Positions 29,445-37,702 of a DNA stretch of 64,000 bases are shown here, piece by piece; position 1 is the stretch's first letter, and every line of letters starts with the position of its first letter. Made by a program: the position numbers and the translations under genes. The stretch comes from Mycobacterium sp. UM_WGJ (GTDB lineage: Bacteria > Actinomycetota > Actinomycetes > Mycobacteriales > Mycobacteriaceae). The notes beneath the pieces are model-generated. The model saw nothing but the letters and a program-made list of their open reading frames with translations, was not told the origin of the DNA and searched no databases. Location: contig NZ_AUWR01000008.1 of the NCBI RefSeq assembly GCF_000455125.1, forward strand, positions 396,802 through 460,801. Reading direction: 5' to 3'.

Positions 29445-31075
29445 TGCTCCCCCTTCGGGGCCGGCGGCTTCTTGGCCGGGGCTTTCTTGGCCGCAGCCTT
29501 CTTGGCCGGCGCCTTCTTGGCGGCAACCTTTTTAGCCGGGGTCTTCTTGGCGGCAGCCTTTTTAGCGGGCGCCTTCTTGGCCGCCGGCTTGGGTGACCAG
29601 GCCGGCAACTCGTCGACCGGCCAGTCGGCCAGGGTGTCCAGGTACAGCTGCCGGACCTCCGCGATCCGCTCGGGCAGCGTGTCGACCGTCCAATCCTCGA
29701 CCGAGATCGCCGGGAACACCGCGACGTCGACGGTGCCCGGGTGAGCGCTCATCGAGTCGCGGGCCGCGACCACCTCGGCGTTGCGGATGATCACCGGCAC
29801 GATCGGTATCCCGGCCGCCATTGCGAGCCGGAAGGGTCCCTTCTTGAACGGGCCCACCCCGGTGGTGTCGACCCGAGTGCCTTCCGGCGCGATCACCACC
29901 GACAAGCCGCGCTTGGCACGTTCTTCGACCTGTTGTAGCGACTCCACGGCCGCTGCCGCGTCGTCCCGGTCGATGAACACCATCTCGGTCAGCTTCCCCA
30001 GCGGACCGGCGATCGGGTCTCGCTCCAGTTCGCGCTTGCCGACGCTGATCCAGTTGTCACGCACCAGCGAGGCTGTGATCACCGGATCGACCTGGTTGCG
30101 GTGGTTGAAGATGAACACCGCCGGCCGGGTTGCGGTGAGATTCTCTTTGCCGATCACGTTGAGCCGCACGCCATTCAAACCAAGCAGCACCTGCGGGAAC
30201 AGCGCGGTAAAGAAGTTGACCCCGCGACGGCGGCTGCCACTCAGTAGGCCCAGCCCGATCGCGCCAGCGCCCACCGGGACGATCGAGCTGAGGCCGGCCA
30301 GGTTCCGCAGTTGGCCGACGACTCCGCTGCCGCGGCTGCTGAACTGCAGGATCGGCCAGCCGCGCTTGCGGGCGACCGAGGCCATCTTGCCCTCGGGGTT
30401 CGTCGGTCGCGGATTGCCGACCAGATGCATCAGCGCAACGTCTTCGTCCCCGTCGGCGTAGAAGTAACTGTCCTGCAGGTCGATGTCGTGTTCGGCGGCG
30501 AACTTCTGCACCGCGGCGGCCTTGCCCGGCCCCCACAGGATCGGTTCGACCACCTCGCCGGTGAGCACCCCGTCCTCGTCGGTGACGAAGGCGTTGGTGA
30601 GCGTGTTGGCAATACCCAGGAAACGGGCCACCGGTTCGACCTGGATGGTCAGCGCCGAAGAACTCAGCACGACGGTGTGCCCACGAGCCTGGTGGGCTCG
30701 CACCACCGCACGCATTTCGGGGTAGATGCGCTTGGCGATCTTCTGCACGAACAGCCGCTCGCCGATCTCATCGAGGTCACTGATCGAACGGCCACGCAGT
30801 GCCGACGACGCGGTCTTGATGAGCTCCTCGAACTCGATGCGGCCGAGCTGATGGTTGAGCCCGGCCTGGATCATGCCGAATAGCTCCCCCAGCCCCATGT
30901 CGCGGCTCCGGAATCGCTCCCGGGTGAGGATCACGGCGGTGAAGCCGGCCACCAGGGTGCCGTCAAGGTCGAAGAACGCGCCGATCTTGGGCCCTGGCGG
31001 GCTCGCCGCGATCTCAGCCACCGATCCGGGCAGCCGCATGTCGCGCGGCTGCCGAGGCTTCGAGTCGTCGGTCAT
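29441..31075 (-). CDS. plsC: Bifunctional HAD hydrolase / lysophosphatidate acyltransferase with Lys-rich tail
   Basis: A 544-residue fusion. Residues about 30-260 form a SerB-like HAD phosphatase (FDLDGT near 36-41). Residues about 310-500 form a PlsC acyltransferase with FNHRNQVD (H-x4-D) and PEGTR. It acylates lysophosphatidate; the HAD domain may dephosphorylate a lipid or glycerol intermediate. The last 45 or so residues are repeats of AAKKAPAKK type, like histone-H1-type tails of mycobacterial HupB, which could bind nucleic acid or acidic lipid. The ATGA overlap with the WS/DGAT gene and GTGA with plsB2 show a tight operon. Matches Rv2483c. Confidence 0.94.
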   Translation of the reverse strand: MTDDSKPRQPRDMRLPGSVAEIAASPPGPKIGAFFDLDGTLVAGFTAVILTRERFRSRDMGLGELFGMIQAGLNHQLGRIEFEELIKTASSALRGRSISDLDEIGERLFVQKIAKRIYPEMRAVVRAHQARGHTVVLSSSALTIQVEPVARFLGIANTLTNAFVTDEDGVLTGEVVEPILWGPGKAAAVQKFAAEHDIDLQDSYFYADGDEDVALMHLVGNPRPTNPEGKMASVARKRGWPILQFSSRGSGVVGQLRNLAGLSSIVPVGAGAIGLGLLSGSRRRGVNFFTALFPQVLLGLNGVRLNVIGKENLTATRPAVFIFNHRNQVDPVITASLVRDNWISVGKRELERDPIAGPLGKLTEMVFIDRDDAAAAVESLQQVEERAKRGLSVVIAPEGTRVDTTGVGPFKKGPFRLAMAAGIPIVPVIIRNAEVVAARDSMSAHPGTVDVAVFPAISVEDWTVDTLPERIAEVRQLYLDTLADWPVDELPAWSPKPAAKKAPAKKAAAKKTPAKKVAAKKAPAKKAAAKKAPAKKPPAPKGEQ

Positions 31076-32520
31076 GACGCGTCACCGTCCGAGAAGGAGG
31101 CCGGCACGCAGCGCGGCGCGGGATCTCCGGCGAGCGCCAGCACTTCGTCGAAGCCCGCCACCAGACAGCTGGCGAACAGCCTCTCGTCGCGGACGGCTGC
31201 GCGGTCGTAGCGGACCGTGACGGTGCACTCGCCGCCGCGGGAGATCAGCACCACCATCATCGCGACCCCCGGCAACGGACCTATCCCGTAGTGCCGCAGC
31301 ACCTTCGCACCCGCGATATAGGTTTCGCCGGGATAGAACGCCACATTGCTGGCCTGCACGTCGGCGTTGACCACCGACTCGGTCATCTTCTCCAGAACCG
31401 GGGATGGGAAGACGCTCAACAGCGGCGCGATGGAGCCGAGCACGTCCATCGCCGGCTCGTCACGGCGCTGGGTCATCTGCGACCGAATCCGCTTCATCCG
31501 CTCTACCGGGTCGGCGACTCCGACCGGGGCCGCCAGATTCACCCCGGTGAACCGGTTGCCGCCGGCTGGATCGGCATCGGCGCGCAGGTTCACCGGGATC
31601 GCCATCGGCAGCGTCGCGATCGGCACCCCCAGCGCCCGGTGATAGCGCCCCAGCGCACCGGACAGGGCAGCCAGGTAGGCGTCATTGATGGATCCACCGC
31701 CGGCCTTGGCGGCCCGATGCAGATCCGACAGCCGCACGTCGATCGCCTGGGTCCGGCTGGCCAGGCTGCGCCGGCGCAGCAACGGCGAGGGTTCGGCGGC
31801 CTGACTCATCACCCGCGCACCCGACCGGGCGTAGGTGATGGCGCCGGTCACCGCCGACAACGGGTCGCGCACGGTGCGGGTCGCCATCGACAGCGCCCCC
31901 AACAGCACATCGCGGGTACCGCCGAGCATTGCGATCGGCAGGTGGTTGATGCCGTCGCGCATCAGGTCGCCTGCCGACAGCTCCTGCGGTATCGGCTGTG
32001 GCGGCATCGACCGCGCCGGCGGATCACGCTCCAGGTCATAGATCCGGCCGAACATCGCAGCACCCCCGACACCGTCGGTGACCGCGTGGCTCAGGTGCAT
32101 CAAGGTGGCCGCGCGCCCGTCGGCCAGCCCTTCCACCAGCGTCGCCGACCACAAAGGGCGCTGGATGTCCATCGGTGATTGCAGGGCCACCTCGGCCAGA
32201 TCGAGCACCTCGCGCAAGCCCCCGGGCTCGGGCACCCGAACCCGCCGGACGTGAAAATCAAGATTGAAGTCGGGGTCCACCACCCACCGCGGGGCAGCCG
32301 TCGGCAACGTGGGCACCACAACTTTCTGGCGTAACCGCAGCACTTTCCGCGAGACGTTCTCGAACAGACTCCGGAAGCGGTCCCAGTCAGGGGTGGTGTC
32401 GAGCAACTCCAGGCCCATGATCCCCGAGCGGGTGCGCGGATTGGCCTCCCCGCGGTGCAGCAGGTAGTCAAGAGCACCGAGCTCGGTAGGCAATCCGTCG
32501 GCGTCCACAAGGTCACCCAC
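31072..32520 (-). CDS. WS/DGAT family O-acyltransferase (triacylglycerol synthase), Rv2484c-like
   Basis: A 482-residue member of the wax ester synthase/acyl-CoA:diacylglycerol acyltransferase family. The N-terminal LDYLLHRGEANPRTRSG and internal AIPVNLRAD-type region are family features. The active-site motif HHxxxDG reads SHAVTDG (144-150): the second, catalytic His145 and the Asp-Gly are kept, and the first His is Ser. It is the first gene of the plsC-plsB2 operon, so triacylglycerol output of the preceding acylations is the likely role. The GTG start at 32520 lacks a strong ribosome site. Confidence 0.9.
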   Translation of the reverse strand: MGDLVDADGLPTELGALDYLLHRGEANPRTRSGIMGLELLDTTPDWDRFRSLFENVSRKVLRLRQKVVVPTLPTAAPRWVVDPDFNLDFHVRRVRVPEPGGLREVLDLAEVALQSPMDIQRPLWSATLVEGLADGRAATLMHLSHAVTDGVGGAAMFGRIYDLERDPPARSMPPQPIPQELSAGDLMRDGINHLPIAMLGGTRDVLLGALSMATRTVRDPLSAVTGAITYARSGARVMSQAAEPSPLLRRRSLASRTQAIDVRLSDLHRAAKAGGGSINDAYLAALSGALGRYHRALGVPIATLPMAIPVNLRADADPAGGNRFTGVNLAAPVGVADPVERMKRIRSQMTQRRDEPAMDVLGSIAPLLSVFPSPVLEKMTESVVNADVQASNVAFYPGETYIAGAKVLRHYGIGPLPGVAMMVVLISRGGECTVTVRYDRAAVRDERLFASCLVAGFDEVLALAGDPAPRCVPASFSDGDAS

Positions 32521-32898
32521 GCCGAGCTCCCCACACCGCAGCCCTACCCCGCCCTGCTCGGCACACCGAGGCTGTCACCACACACCACTCCTGATTCACA
32601 GAGGTCACGCCGACCATTCAACGCTAGTTGTTTGCCCCCGGCGACGGGTGTCGATTGGCCCAGATCCGGATGCCTGCCGACAAATCGAAATACTGTGTTG
32701 GCCGGTTGAATTGGTAACGGCGGTTCAGCGAGGTTCGACGAAGGAGAGCCGAAGCTGGAACCGCCACATGAGCCCAGCGGTTCAGCGAGGTTCGACGAAG
32801 GAGAGCCGAAGCTGGAACCGCGGCCTCGACCCCGCGGGTGCGGCTTTACTCGGTCGCCGGGGATCCACCCCTACCAGCGGATAAACTGGATCCGCATT
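32521..32898. other. Intergenic region with the 57-bp repeat
   Basis: This gap between the WS/DGAT start and tRNA-Arg must hold the promoter of the lipid operon (on the minus strand) and of tRNA-Arg. Two 57-bp repeat units occupy 32719-32822. TAAACT at 32882-32887 could be the tRNA-Arg -10 box, with no convincing -35. No credible coding sequence was seen; short open frames merely read through the repeats. Confidence 0.6.
32719..32822. repeat. Two intergenic copies of the 57-bp hairpin repeat
   Basis: The units share the motif GCGGTTCAGCGAGG, then CGACGAAGGAGAGCCGAAG, then GCTGGAACCGC, starting at 32720 and 32777: again exactly 57 bp apart. The arms GCGGTTC-AGC and GCTGGAACCGC pair except for one bulged base. 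The inner TTCG and CGAA can also pair. Compared with the copies in the nitrilase gene, the arms differ (GGAACC against GGGACC), so the two loci have diverged from each other. They lie 77 bp before tRNA-Arg. Confidence 0.93.
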
Positions 32899-32972
32899 GC
32901 CTCCGTAGCTCAGGTGGATAGAGCACATGACTTCTAATCTTGTGGTCGCAGGTTCGAGTCCTGCCGGGGGCG
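32899..32972 (+). tRNA. tRNA-Arg (anticodon TCT)
   Basis: A 74-nt cloverleaf: acceptor GCCTCCG/CGGGGGC (one G-T pair), anticodon loop CTTCTAA (TCT, reading AGA) and T-arm AGGTTCGAGTCCT. The discriminator is G. CCA is not encoded. Confidence 0.96.
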
Positions 32973-33393
32973 CAACAGCCGTGTATGACTTCGGGTGATG
33001 CTTGCCAGCGGCTTCGGTTGATCCTTGACGCGCCGGCCGGGTCGACGAGCTCAACTAGCGGCGATCGGCCCGGCTACCGTCACCGGATGCCACCTCGCCG
33101 CAGGTTTCCGTCTGCCAAAACCTCGGGGCGGCTCGCGCGCGTTACGCGACGCGACGACGACGGCTCCTTCGTTGCGGGCCCTGGACCACAGTGATTAGCG
33201 CCGGGGATTCGGCAACCAGCCGGGCTAGCCACTAGGCTGGAGCATCAACGATCAACCAAGGCGATCCGTCCACGCATCGAACGCCGCCGAACAGCGGCGC
33301 GTCAGCCCCAGCGGAACGCCACAAGCCCGGTTCGCATGACATCGTGTCGCGCGGAACGACAAGGAGACCGGGCAAATCGCGAAAGGCAGATCC
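32973..33393. other. Intergenic region, no clear gene
   Basis: This 421-bp stretch between tRNA-Arg and the 29-residue peptide gene shows no open frame with a credible start and composition, no repeat and no obvious terminator. The lipQ gene lies between the Rv2484c and echA14 homologues in M. tuberculosis, so this may be where it was lost. The promoter of the small peptide and echA14 is probably in the last 100 bp. Confidence 0.5.
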
Positions 33394-33483
33394 ATGAGCC
33401 ACGAACGGGCGCTCGTCTTCTTCACCATGTTCATGATCGCAATGGTGGGGGTGACCGCAGGAGTCGTCACCTGGCTCGGCTGA
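33394..33483 (+). CDS. 29-residue single-pass membrane peptide
   Basis: A short frame begins MSHERALVFFTMF and ends GVVTWLG. About residues 6-28 form one hydrophobic helix after a charged N-terminus. GAAAGG lies 7-8 nt before the ATG, a good ribosome site. The stop is 29 bp before echA14, so the two may be co-transcribed. The size is typical of small membrane regulators, but there is no homology evidence here. Confidence 0.5.
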   Translation: MSHERALVFFTMFMIAMVGVTAGVVTWLG

Positions 33484-33512
33484 TCGCTCCCCCGCGGTAG
33501 CGTCATCGCCCC

Positions 33513-34271
33513 ATGACACGTCCCGATCTCGTCTTATACAGCGTCACCGACCGCGTAGCGCTGATCACCGTCAACGATCCGGACCGGCGTAATGCCGTCA
33601 CCGGCGCGATGTCGGTGCAGCTGCGGGCCGCTGTGGAGCGCGCCGAAGCCGACCCCGACGTGCACGCGGTGGTGGTCACCGGCGCCGGCCGGGCGTTCTG
33701 CGCCGGAGCCGACCTGTCGGCCCTCGGTGCGGCGACCGAGGACGGCCTGTTGGCGCTGTACGACGGTTTCATGGCGATCGCGCAGTGCACGCTACCCACG
33801 ATCGCCGCGGTCAACGGTGCCGCGGTAGGTGCGGGTCTGAACCTGGCGCTGGCCGCCGACGTGCGTATCGCCGGTCCGGCGGCGCTGTTCGACGCCCGGT
33901 TCCAGCAGTTGGGTCTGCATCCCGGCGGCGGCGCCACCTGGATGCTGCATCGGGCGGTCGGTCCCCAGGTGGCCCGGGCCGCGCTGTTGTTCGGGATGCG
34001 TTTCGACGCGGAGGCAGCGGTGCGGCACGGTTTGGCGCTGCAGATCGACGAGGACCCGGTCAGCGCGGCTTTGGCGTTGGCCGCCGGACCGGCGTCGGCG
34101 CCTCGGCAGGTGGTTTTGGCGACCAAGGCGACGATGCGCGCCACCGCCACTCCCGGCGCGCTCGAGGGCGACCAACACGAGTTCGCCAAGCAGACCGAGC
34201 TGGGTCCGCAGGCAGCCACCGTCGAGTCGCCCGACTTCGCCGCACGGCTGGCCGCAGCGCAGCGCAAATAG
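33513..34271 (+). CDS. echA14: Enoyl-CoA hydratase/isomerase family protein
   Basis: A 252-residue crotonase-fold enzyme. The oxyanion-hole segments are visible: [13 protein letters not shown] (about 57-69) and [14 protein letters not shown] (about 104-117). It hydrates enoyl-CoAs in fatty-acid or branched-chain acyl-CoA breakdown. Position next to the bkd genes matches Rv2486 (echA14), although in M. tuberculosis a PE_PGRS/vapBC segment separates the two. It converges on bkdC with only 10 bp between stops. Confidence 0.92.
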   Translation: MTRPDLVLYSVTDRVALITVNDPDRRNAVTGAMSVQLRAAVERAEADPDVHAVVVTGAGRAFCAGADLSALGAATEDGLLALYDGFMAIAQCTLPTIAAVNGAAVGAGLNLALAADVRIAGPAALFDARFQQLGLHPGGGATWMLHRAVGPQVARAALLFGMRFDAEAAVRHGLALQIDEDPVSAALALAAGPASAPRQVVLATKATMRATATPGALEGDQHEFAKQTELGPQAATVESPDFAARLAAAQRK

Positions 34272-34281
34272 CAGCGCCCGC

Positions 34282-35469
34282 CTACAGATCCAGCAGCGCG
34301 AGCTCGGGTTGTTCGATCAGATCGCGAAGCGCGCACAAGAATTCGGCGATCTGCGCGCCGTCGGCGATGCGATGGTCGAATGCGCACGTCAGGGTCAGCT
34401 GCGGACGCACGACGACGCTGTCACCCACCGCCACCGGCCGTGGCCTTAGCGAGCCGATCCCCAGGATGGCCGCCTCCGGGTAATTGATCACCGGCACCCC
34501 GTCATCGAGGCCGAGCGCCCCGAAGTTGGAGACCGTGAACGTGGATCCCTGCAACTCGGCTGGCTTGAGGGTTCCGGCGCGGGCCTCGGCGATCAGCCGG
34601 GCAACGATGTCGGCGAGTTCGCGGGTGGTCTTGCGGTGCGCGTCGAACACCACCGGCACCAACAGGCCGCGGGGCGCGGCCACCCCGAAGCCCAGGTGGA
34701 CGCTGTGGTGGGTGCGGATCATCGGGCCCGCCGGCGCTTCGACCCAGGTGGCGTTCAGCACCGGGTGGCGGGTCAGGGCGATGACCAGCAGACGCAGGAT
34801 CAGCACGAACGGAGTGATCGCTGCAGCGTCCGCCTCGACCAGCCGGTCCCGCAGCTGCAGCAGATTCGTGCCGTCGACCTGCACGCTGGCGTGCGCATCG
34901 GGGATCCTGCTACGCGACAGTGTCATCCGCTCGGCCATGGCCGCCTGCACCGGGCTGGGCGGACGAAGTTCGTCGTCGGGTGCCGCCTGGCCGGCCGCGG
35001 CCCGCACACCGTCGGGGGTGATCACGCCGCTCGGTCCGGGAGGCACCCGGCTCAAGTCGACGCCCAGCTCGGCGGCGAGCTTGCGGGCACCCGGCTTGGC
35101 CTTGGGCCGACCCGTGGTGGACGTGCAGGTGCGGCGGCTGGTGTCGAACGTGTCGTCGGCGCCGTAGCCGACCAGCACCGGAGCGCGCCCGCCGGGCTCG
35201 GCTGGGCGCTCGGCCGGTGTACCGGTATCGATACGCACCAGGGGTGCCCCGACCGCGAGCACATCGCCCACCGCGCCGCCCAGCTCGACCACCCGGCCGG
35301 CATACGGGCTGGGGATCTCCACCTCAGCTTTGGCGGTCTCCACCGAGCACAGTGCCTGGTTGAGTTCGATCCGATCACCGACGGCGACGTTCCAGCTTGT
35401 CACGGTCACCTCTTCGAGTCCCTCCCCGAGATCGGGGACGGTGAAGGTCTGAACCGTCTCGGTGCTCAC
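34282..35469 (-). CDS. bkdC: Branched-chain alpha-keto acid dehydrogenase E2 (lipoamide acyltransferase)
   Basis: Core of the BCKDH complex, passing the acyl group from lipoamide to CoA. Of 395 residues, the lipoyl domain spans about 5-80 with the lipoylated lysine in VETAKAEVE (about residue 46), a peripheral-subunit-binding domain lies at about 130-165, and the catalytic domain ends with the FDHRIADG active-site motif. GTG 35469 overlaps the bkdB stop (GTGA). M. tuberculosis BkdC (Rv2495c) is about 393 residues. Confidence 0.95.
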   Translation of the reverse strand: MSTETVQTFTVPDLGEGLEEVTVTSWNVAVGDRIELNQALCSVETAKAEVEIPSPYAGRVVELGGAVGDVLAVGAPLVRIDTGTPAERPAEPGGRAPVLVGYGADDTFDTSRRTCTSTTGRPKAKPGARKLAAELGVDLSRVPPGPSGVITPDGVRAAAGQAAPDDELRPPSPVQAAMAERMTLSRSRIPDAHASVQVDGTNLLQLRDRLVEADAAAITPFVLILRLLVIALTRHPVLNATWVEAPAGPMIRTHHSVHLGFGVAAPRGLLVPVVFDAHRKTTRELADIVARLIAEARAGTLKPAELQGSTFTVSNFGALGLDDGVPVINYPEAAILGIGSLRPRPVAVGDSVVVRPQLTLTCAFDHRIADGAQIAEFLCALRDLIEQPELALLDL

Positions 35470-36518
35470 GGCGCCTCCAACACACGCTGAACGCAGTCCA
35501 GCAGCCGGTCGGGGCCGGGCAGCCACAGTCGTTCCAGCCGCGCCGGTGGATAGGGGGTGTCGAATCCGGTGGCGCGCAACACCGGTGCCTCCAGCTCGTA
35601 GAACAGCTCCTCGGAGATGCGCGCGGCCAGTTCGGCGCCATAGCCGAGGTTGCGGGACCCCTCGTGCAACACCACGCATCGCCCGGTGCGCCGCACTGAC
35701 GCAGCGACGGTGTCGAAGTCGAGCGGGACCAGCGAGCGCAGATCGACCACCTCCAGGCTCCACCCGTGGTTCTGCGCGCCGATCTCGGCCGCGGACAGTG
35801 CGGTGGCCACCCCGCCGCCGTAGGTGAGCACCGTGACGTCGGTACCGGCGCGGCGTACGGCAGCACACCCGATCCCCGGCGCCGGGTGTTCGGTATCGAC
35901 GGCACCCCGGGCCCAGTACCGTCGCTTGGGTTCGAGGAACATCACCGGGTCGGGGGCGGCGATCGAGTGCCGCAGTAGCCAGTAAGCGTCCGAGGGGTCG
36001 GCGGGCACCACGACCTTGAGTCCGGCGGTGTGCGCCCAATAGGTTTCGGTGGATTCCGAATGATGCTCGGCCGCACCGATTCCGCCGAACGAGGGGATGC
36101 GCACGGTGACCGGCATCGACACCGCGCCGCGAGTTCGGGTGCGGTACTTGGCCAAGTGGCTGACCACCTGGTCCAATGCGGGGTAGCTGAATCCGTCGAA
36201 CTGGATCTCCGGAACCGGTACGAAGCCGCGCATCGCCAGCCCTATAGCGATGCCGATCACCGCCGATTCGGCCAGTGGCGTATCGAAACAGCGTTGCTCA
36301 CCGAACGTTTCAGCCAGGCCTTCGGTCACCCGGAACACCCCGCCCTGCACGCCGACGTCGGTGCCGAACACCAGGACCTTGGCATCGGCGTCCATCGCAT
36401 CGCGCAACGCCCGGTTGAGCGCCGCGACCATGGTCAGCTCTTCACTTTTTCGGGCGGTGGATCCGGTGGCCGCGGTGGGAGTCGCTGCGCGGGTGGGTGG
36501 TTCGAGAATCTGGGTCAT
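35466..36518 (-). CDS. bkdB: Branched-chain alpha-keto acid dehydrogenase E1 beta
   Basis: Beta subunit of the thiamine-diphosphate-dependent E1 that decarboxylates the keto acids of leucine, isoleucine and valine. The 350-residue protein has the transketolase-like pyrimidine-binding fold ([32 protein letters not shown]) and a C-terminal transketolase domain. Start ATG 36518 shares its A with the bkdA stop (TGATG). Corresponds to Rv2496c. Confidence 0.95.
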   Translation of the reverse strand: MTQILEPPTRAATPTAATGSTARKSEELTMVAALNRALRDAMDADAKVLVFGTDVGVQGGVFRVTEGLAETFGEQRCFDTPLAESAVIGIAIGLAMRGFVPVPEIQFDGFSYPALDQVVSHLAKYRTRTRGAVSMPVTVRIPSFGGIGAAEHHSESTETYWAHTAGLKVVVPADPSDAYWLLRHSIAAPDPVMFLEPKRRYWARGAVDTEHPAPGIGCAAVRRAGTDVTVLTYGGGVATALSAAEIGAQNHGWSLEVVDLRSLVPLDFDTVAASVRRTGRCVVLHEGSRNLGYGAELAARISEELFYELEAPVLRATGFDTPYPPARLERLWLPGPDRLLDCVQRVLEAP

Positions 36519-37612
36519 CAGCGCCCCCTGCCCAATTCGGCGTGCAGCGCGGCGCGCTGCTGCTGCAGATCCGGGGTGATCTCGGCGTAGACGGCGGTGA
36601 ACACCTCGTCGATGTCGGCATCGGGGGCCGCGACCGTGGCGTCTCGCAGCTCGCTGCGTACGCGCTGGGCCCGAGCGTCGACTCGGTCTTCCAGGCGTTG
36701 CGACCACACGCCGATATTGCGCAGGTAGCTGCGGTAGCGCGGGATCGGGTCGAGTGCCGTCCACCGGTCGACTTCGGCGTTGCTGCGGTAGCGGGTCGGA
36801 TCATCGGAGGTGGTGTGCGGGCCGAGCCGGTAGGTGACGGCCTCGATCAGGCTCGGGCCACCGCCGTGTCGCGCCCGCTCGGCAGCTTCGGCCATCACCG
36901 CATAGCAGGCCAGCGGGTCATTGCCGTCCACCCGGATGCCGGGCATGCCGTAGCCGATCGCCTTGTGCGCCAGCGAGACAGCGGCGGTCTGCTTGCTCAG
37001 CGGCACCGAGATGGCCCATTGATTGTTCTGCACATAGAACACGCACGGGGCGGTGTACACCGCGGCGAAGTTGAGTGCCTCGTGTACGTCGCCCTCGCTG
37101 GTGGCGCCGTCGCCGGTGAAGGCGACGGTGACGGAGTCCTCGGCCAGGCGTTGGGCGGCCATCGCCGCGCCCACCGCGTGCAGCGTCTGGGTGCCGATCG
37201 GAATCGAGATCGGCGCACAGTTCTTCTCGGTGAACTCCAGCCCGCCGTTCCACGTTCCACGCCAGGCGGATGCGAGGTGCCACGGCGGGATGCCCCGGGT
37301 GACGAAGACGCCCAGCTCGCGGTATTGCGGGAACAGCCAGTCGGTTTTGCGCAGACACGCGGCGGCGCCCACTTGGGCGGCCTCCTGGCCGCGGCATGAC
37401 GCGTACAACGCCAGCTCGCCCTGGCGTTGCAGGTTGACCAGTTCGGTGTCGAGCTCGCGGGTGAGCACCATCAGCTCGTAGAGCCAACAGAGGGTCTCTT
37501 CGGGCAGGTCCCGGCTATAGCGATTCTCGGCGGTGGGCGCCCCGTCCGGCCCGATCAGCTGCACAGGCTCCAGAGCGACCTGAGGACCGGTAATGCCTGG
37601 CAGCTGGCCCAT
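36518..37612 (-). CDS. bkdA: Branched-chain alpha-keto acid dehydrogenase E1 alpha
   Basis: Thiamine-diphosphate-binding subunit of E1. The 364 residues include the cofactor motif beginning GDGATSEG (about 169-176) and ending at the Asn of QNNQW near residue 200. The phosphorylation-loop-like RLGPHTTSDDP follows near residue 268. First gene of bkdABC (Rv2497c-Rv2495c). The 90 bp upstream hold its promoter; no BkaR-type operator was seen there. Confidence 0.95.
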   Translation of the reverse strand: MGQLPGITGPQVALEPVQLIGPDGAPTAENRYSRDLPEETLCWLYELMVLTRELDTELVNLQRQGELALYASCRGQEAAQVGAAACLRKTDWLFPQYRELGVFVTRGIPPWHLASAWRGTWNGGLEFTEKNCAPISIPIGTQTLHAVGAAMAAQRLAEDSVTVAFTGDGATSEGDVHEALNFAAVYTAPCVFYVQNNQWAISVPLSKQTAAVSLAHKAIGYGMPGIRVDGNDPLACYAVMAEAAERARHGGGPSLIEAVTYRLGPHTTSDDPTRYRSNAEVDRWTALDPIPRYRSYLRNIGVWSQRLEDRVDARAQRVRSELRDATVAAPDADIDEVFTAVYAEITPDLQQQRAALHAELGRGR

Positions 37613-37702
37613 GTGAGCCTCCTTGTGACGCTGATCTCATTATGCCAGCGAACACCGAGAGCCCAGTTCATCCACACCACGGCGACGCGCCGTGTCGGGC
37701 CG

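Noticed and set aside
29441-29600. DNA repeat element in the plsC 3' end
   Set aside because: The repetitiveness is explained by the Ala-Lys-Lys coding repeat itself; no relation to the 57-bp unit.
32782-33054. Minus-strand 90-residue frame spanning tRNA-Arg
   Set aside because: It reads antisense through a tRNA gene and the repeat, so it is not a gene.
35052-35378. Minus-strand 108-residue frame in bkdC
   Set aside because: Frame-shifted reading of the E2 linker region; Ser/Arg/Pro-rich and without features.
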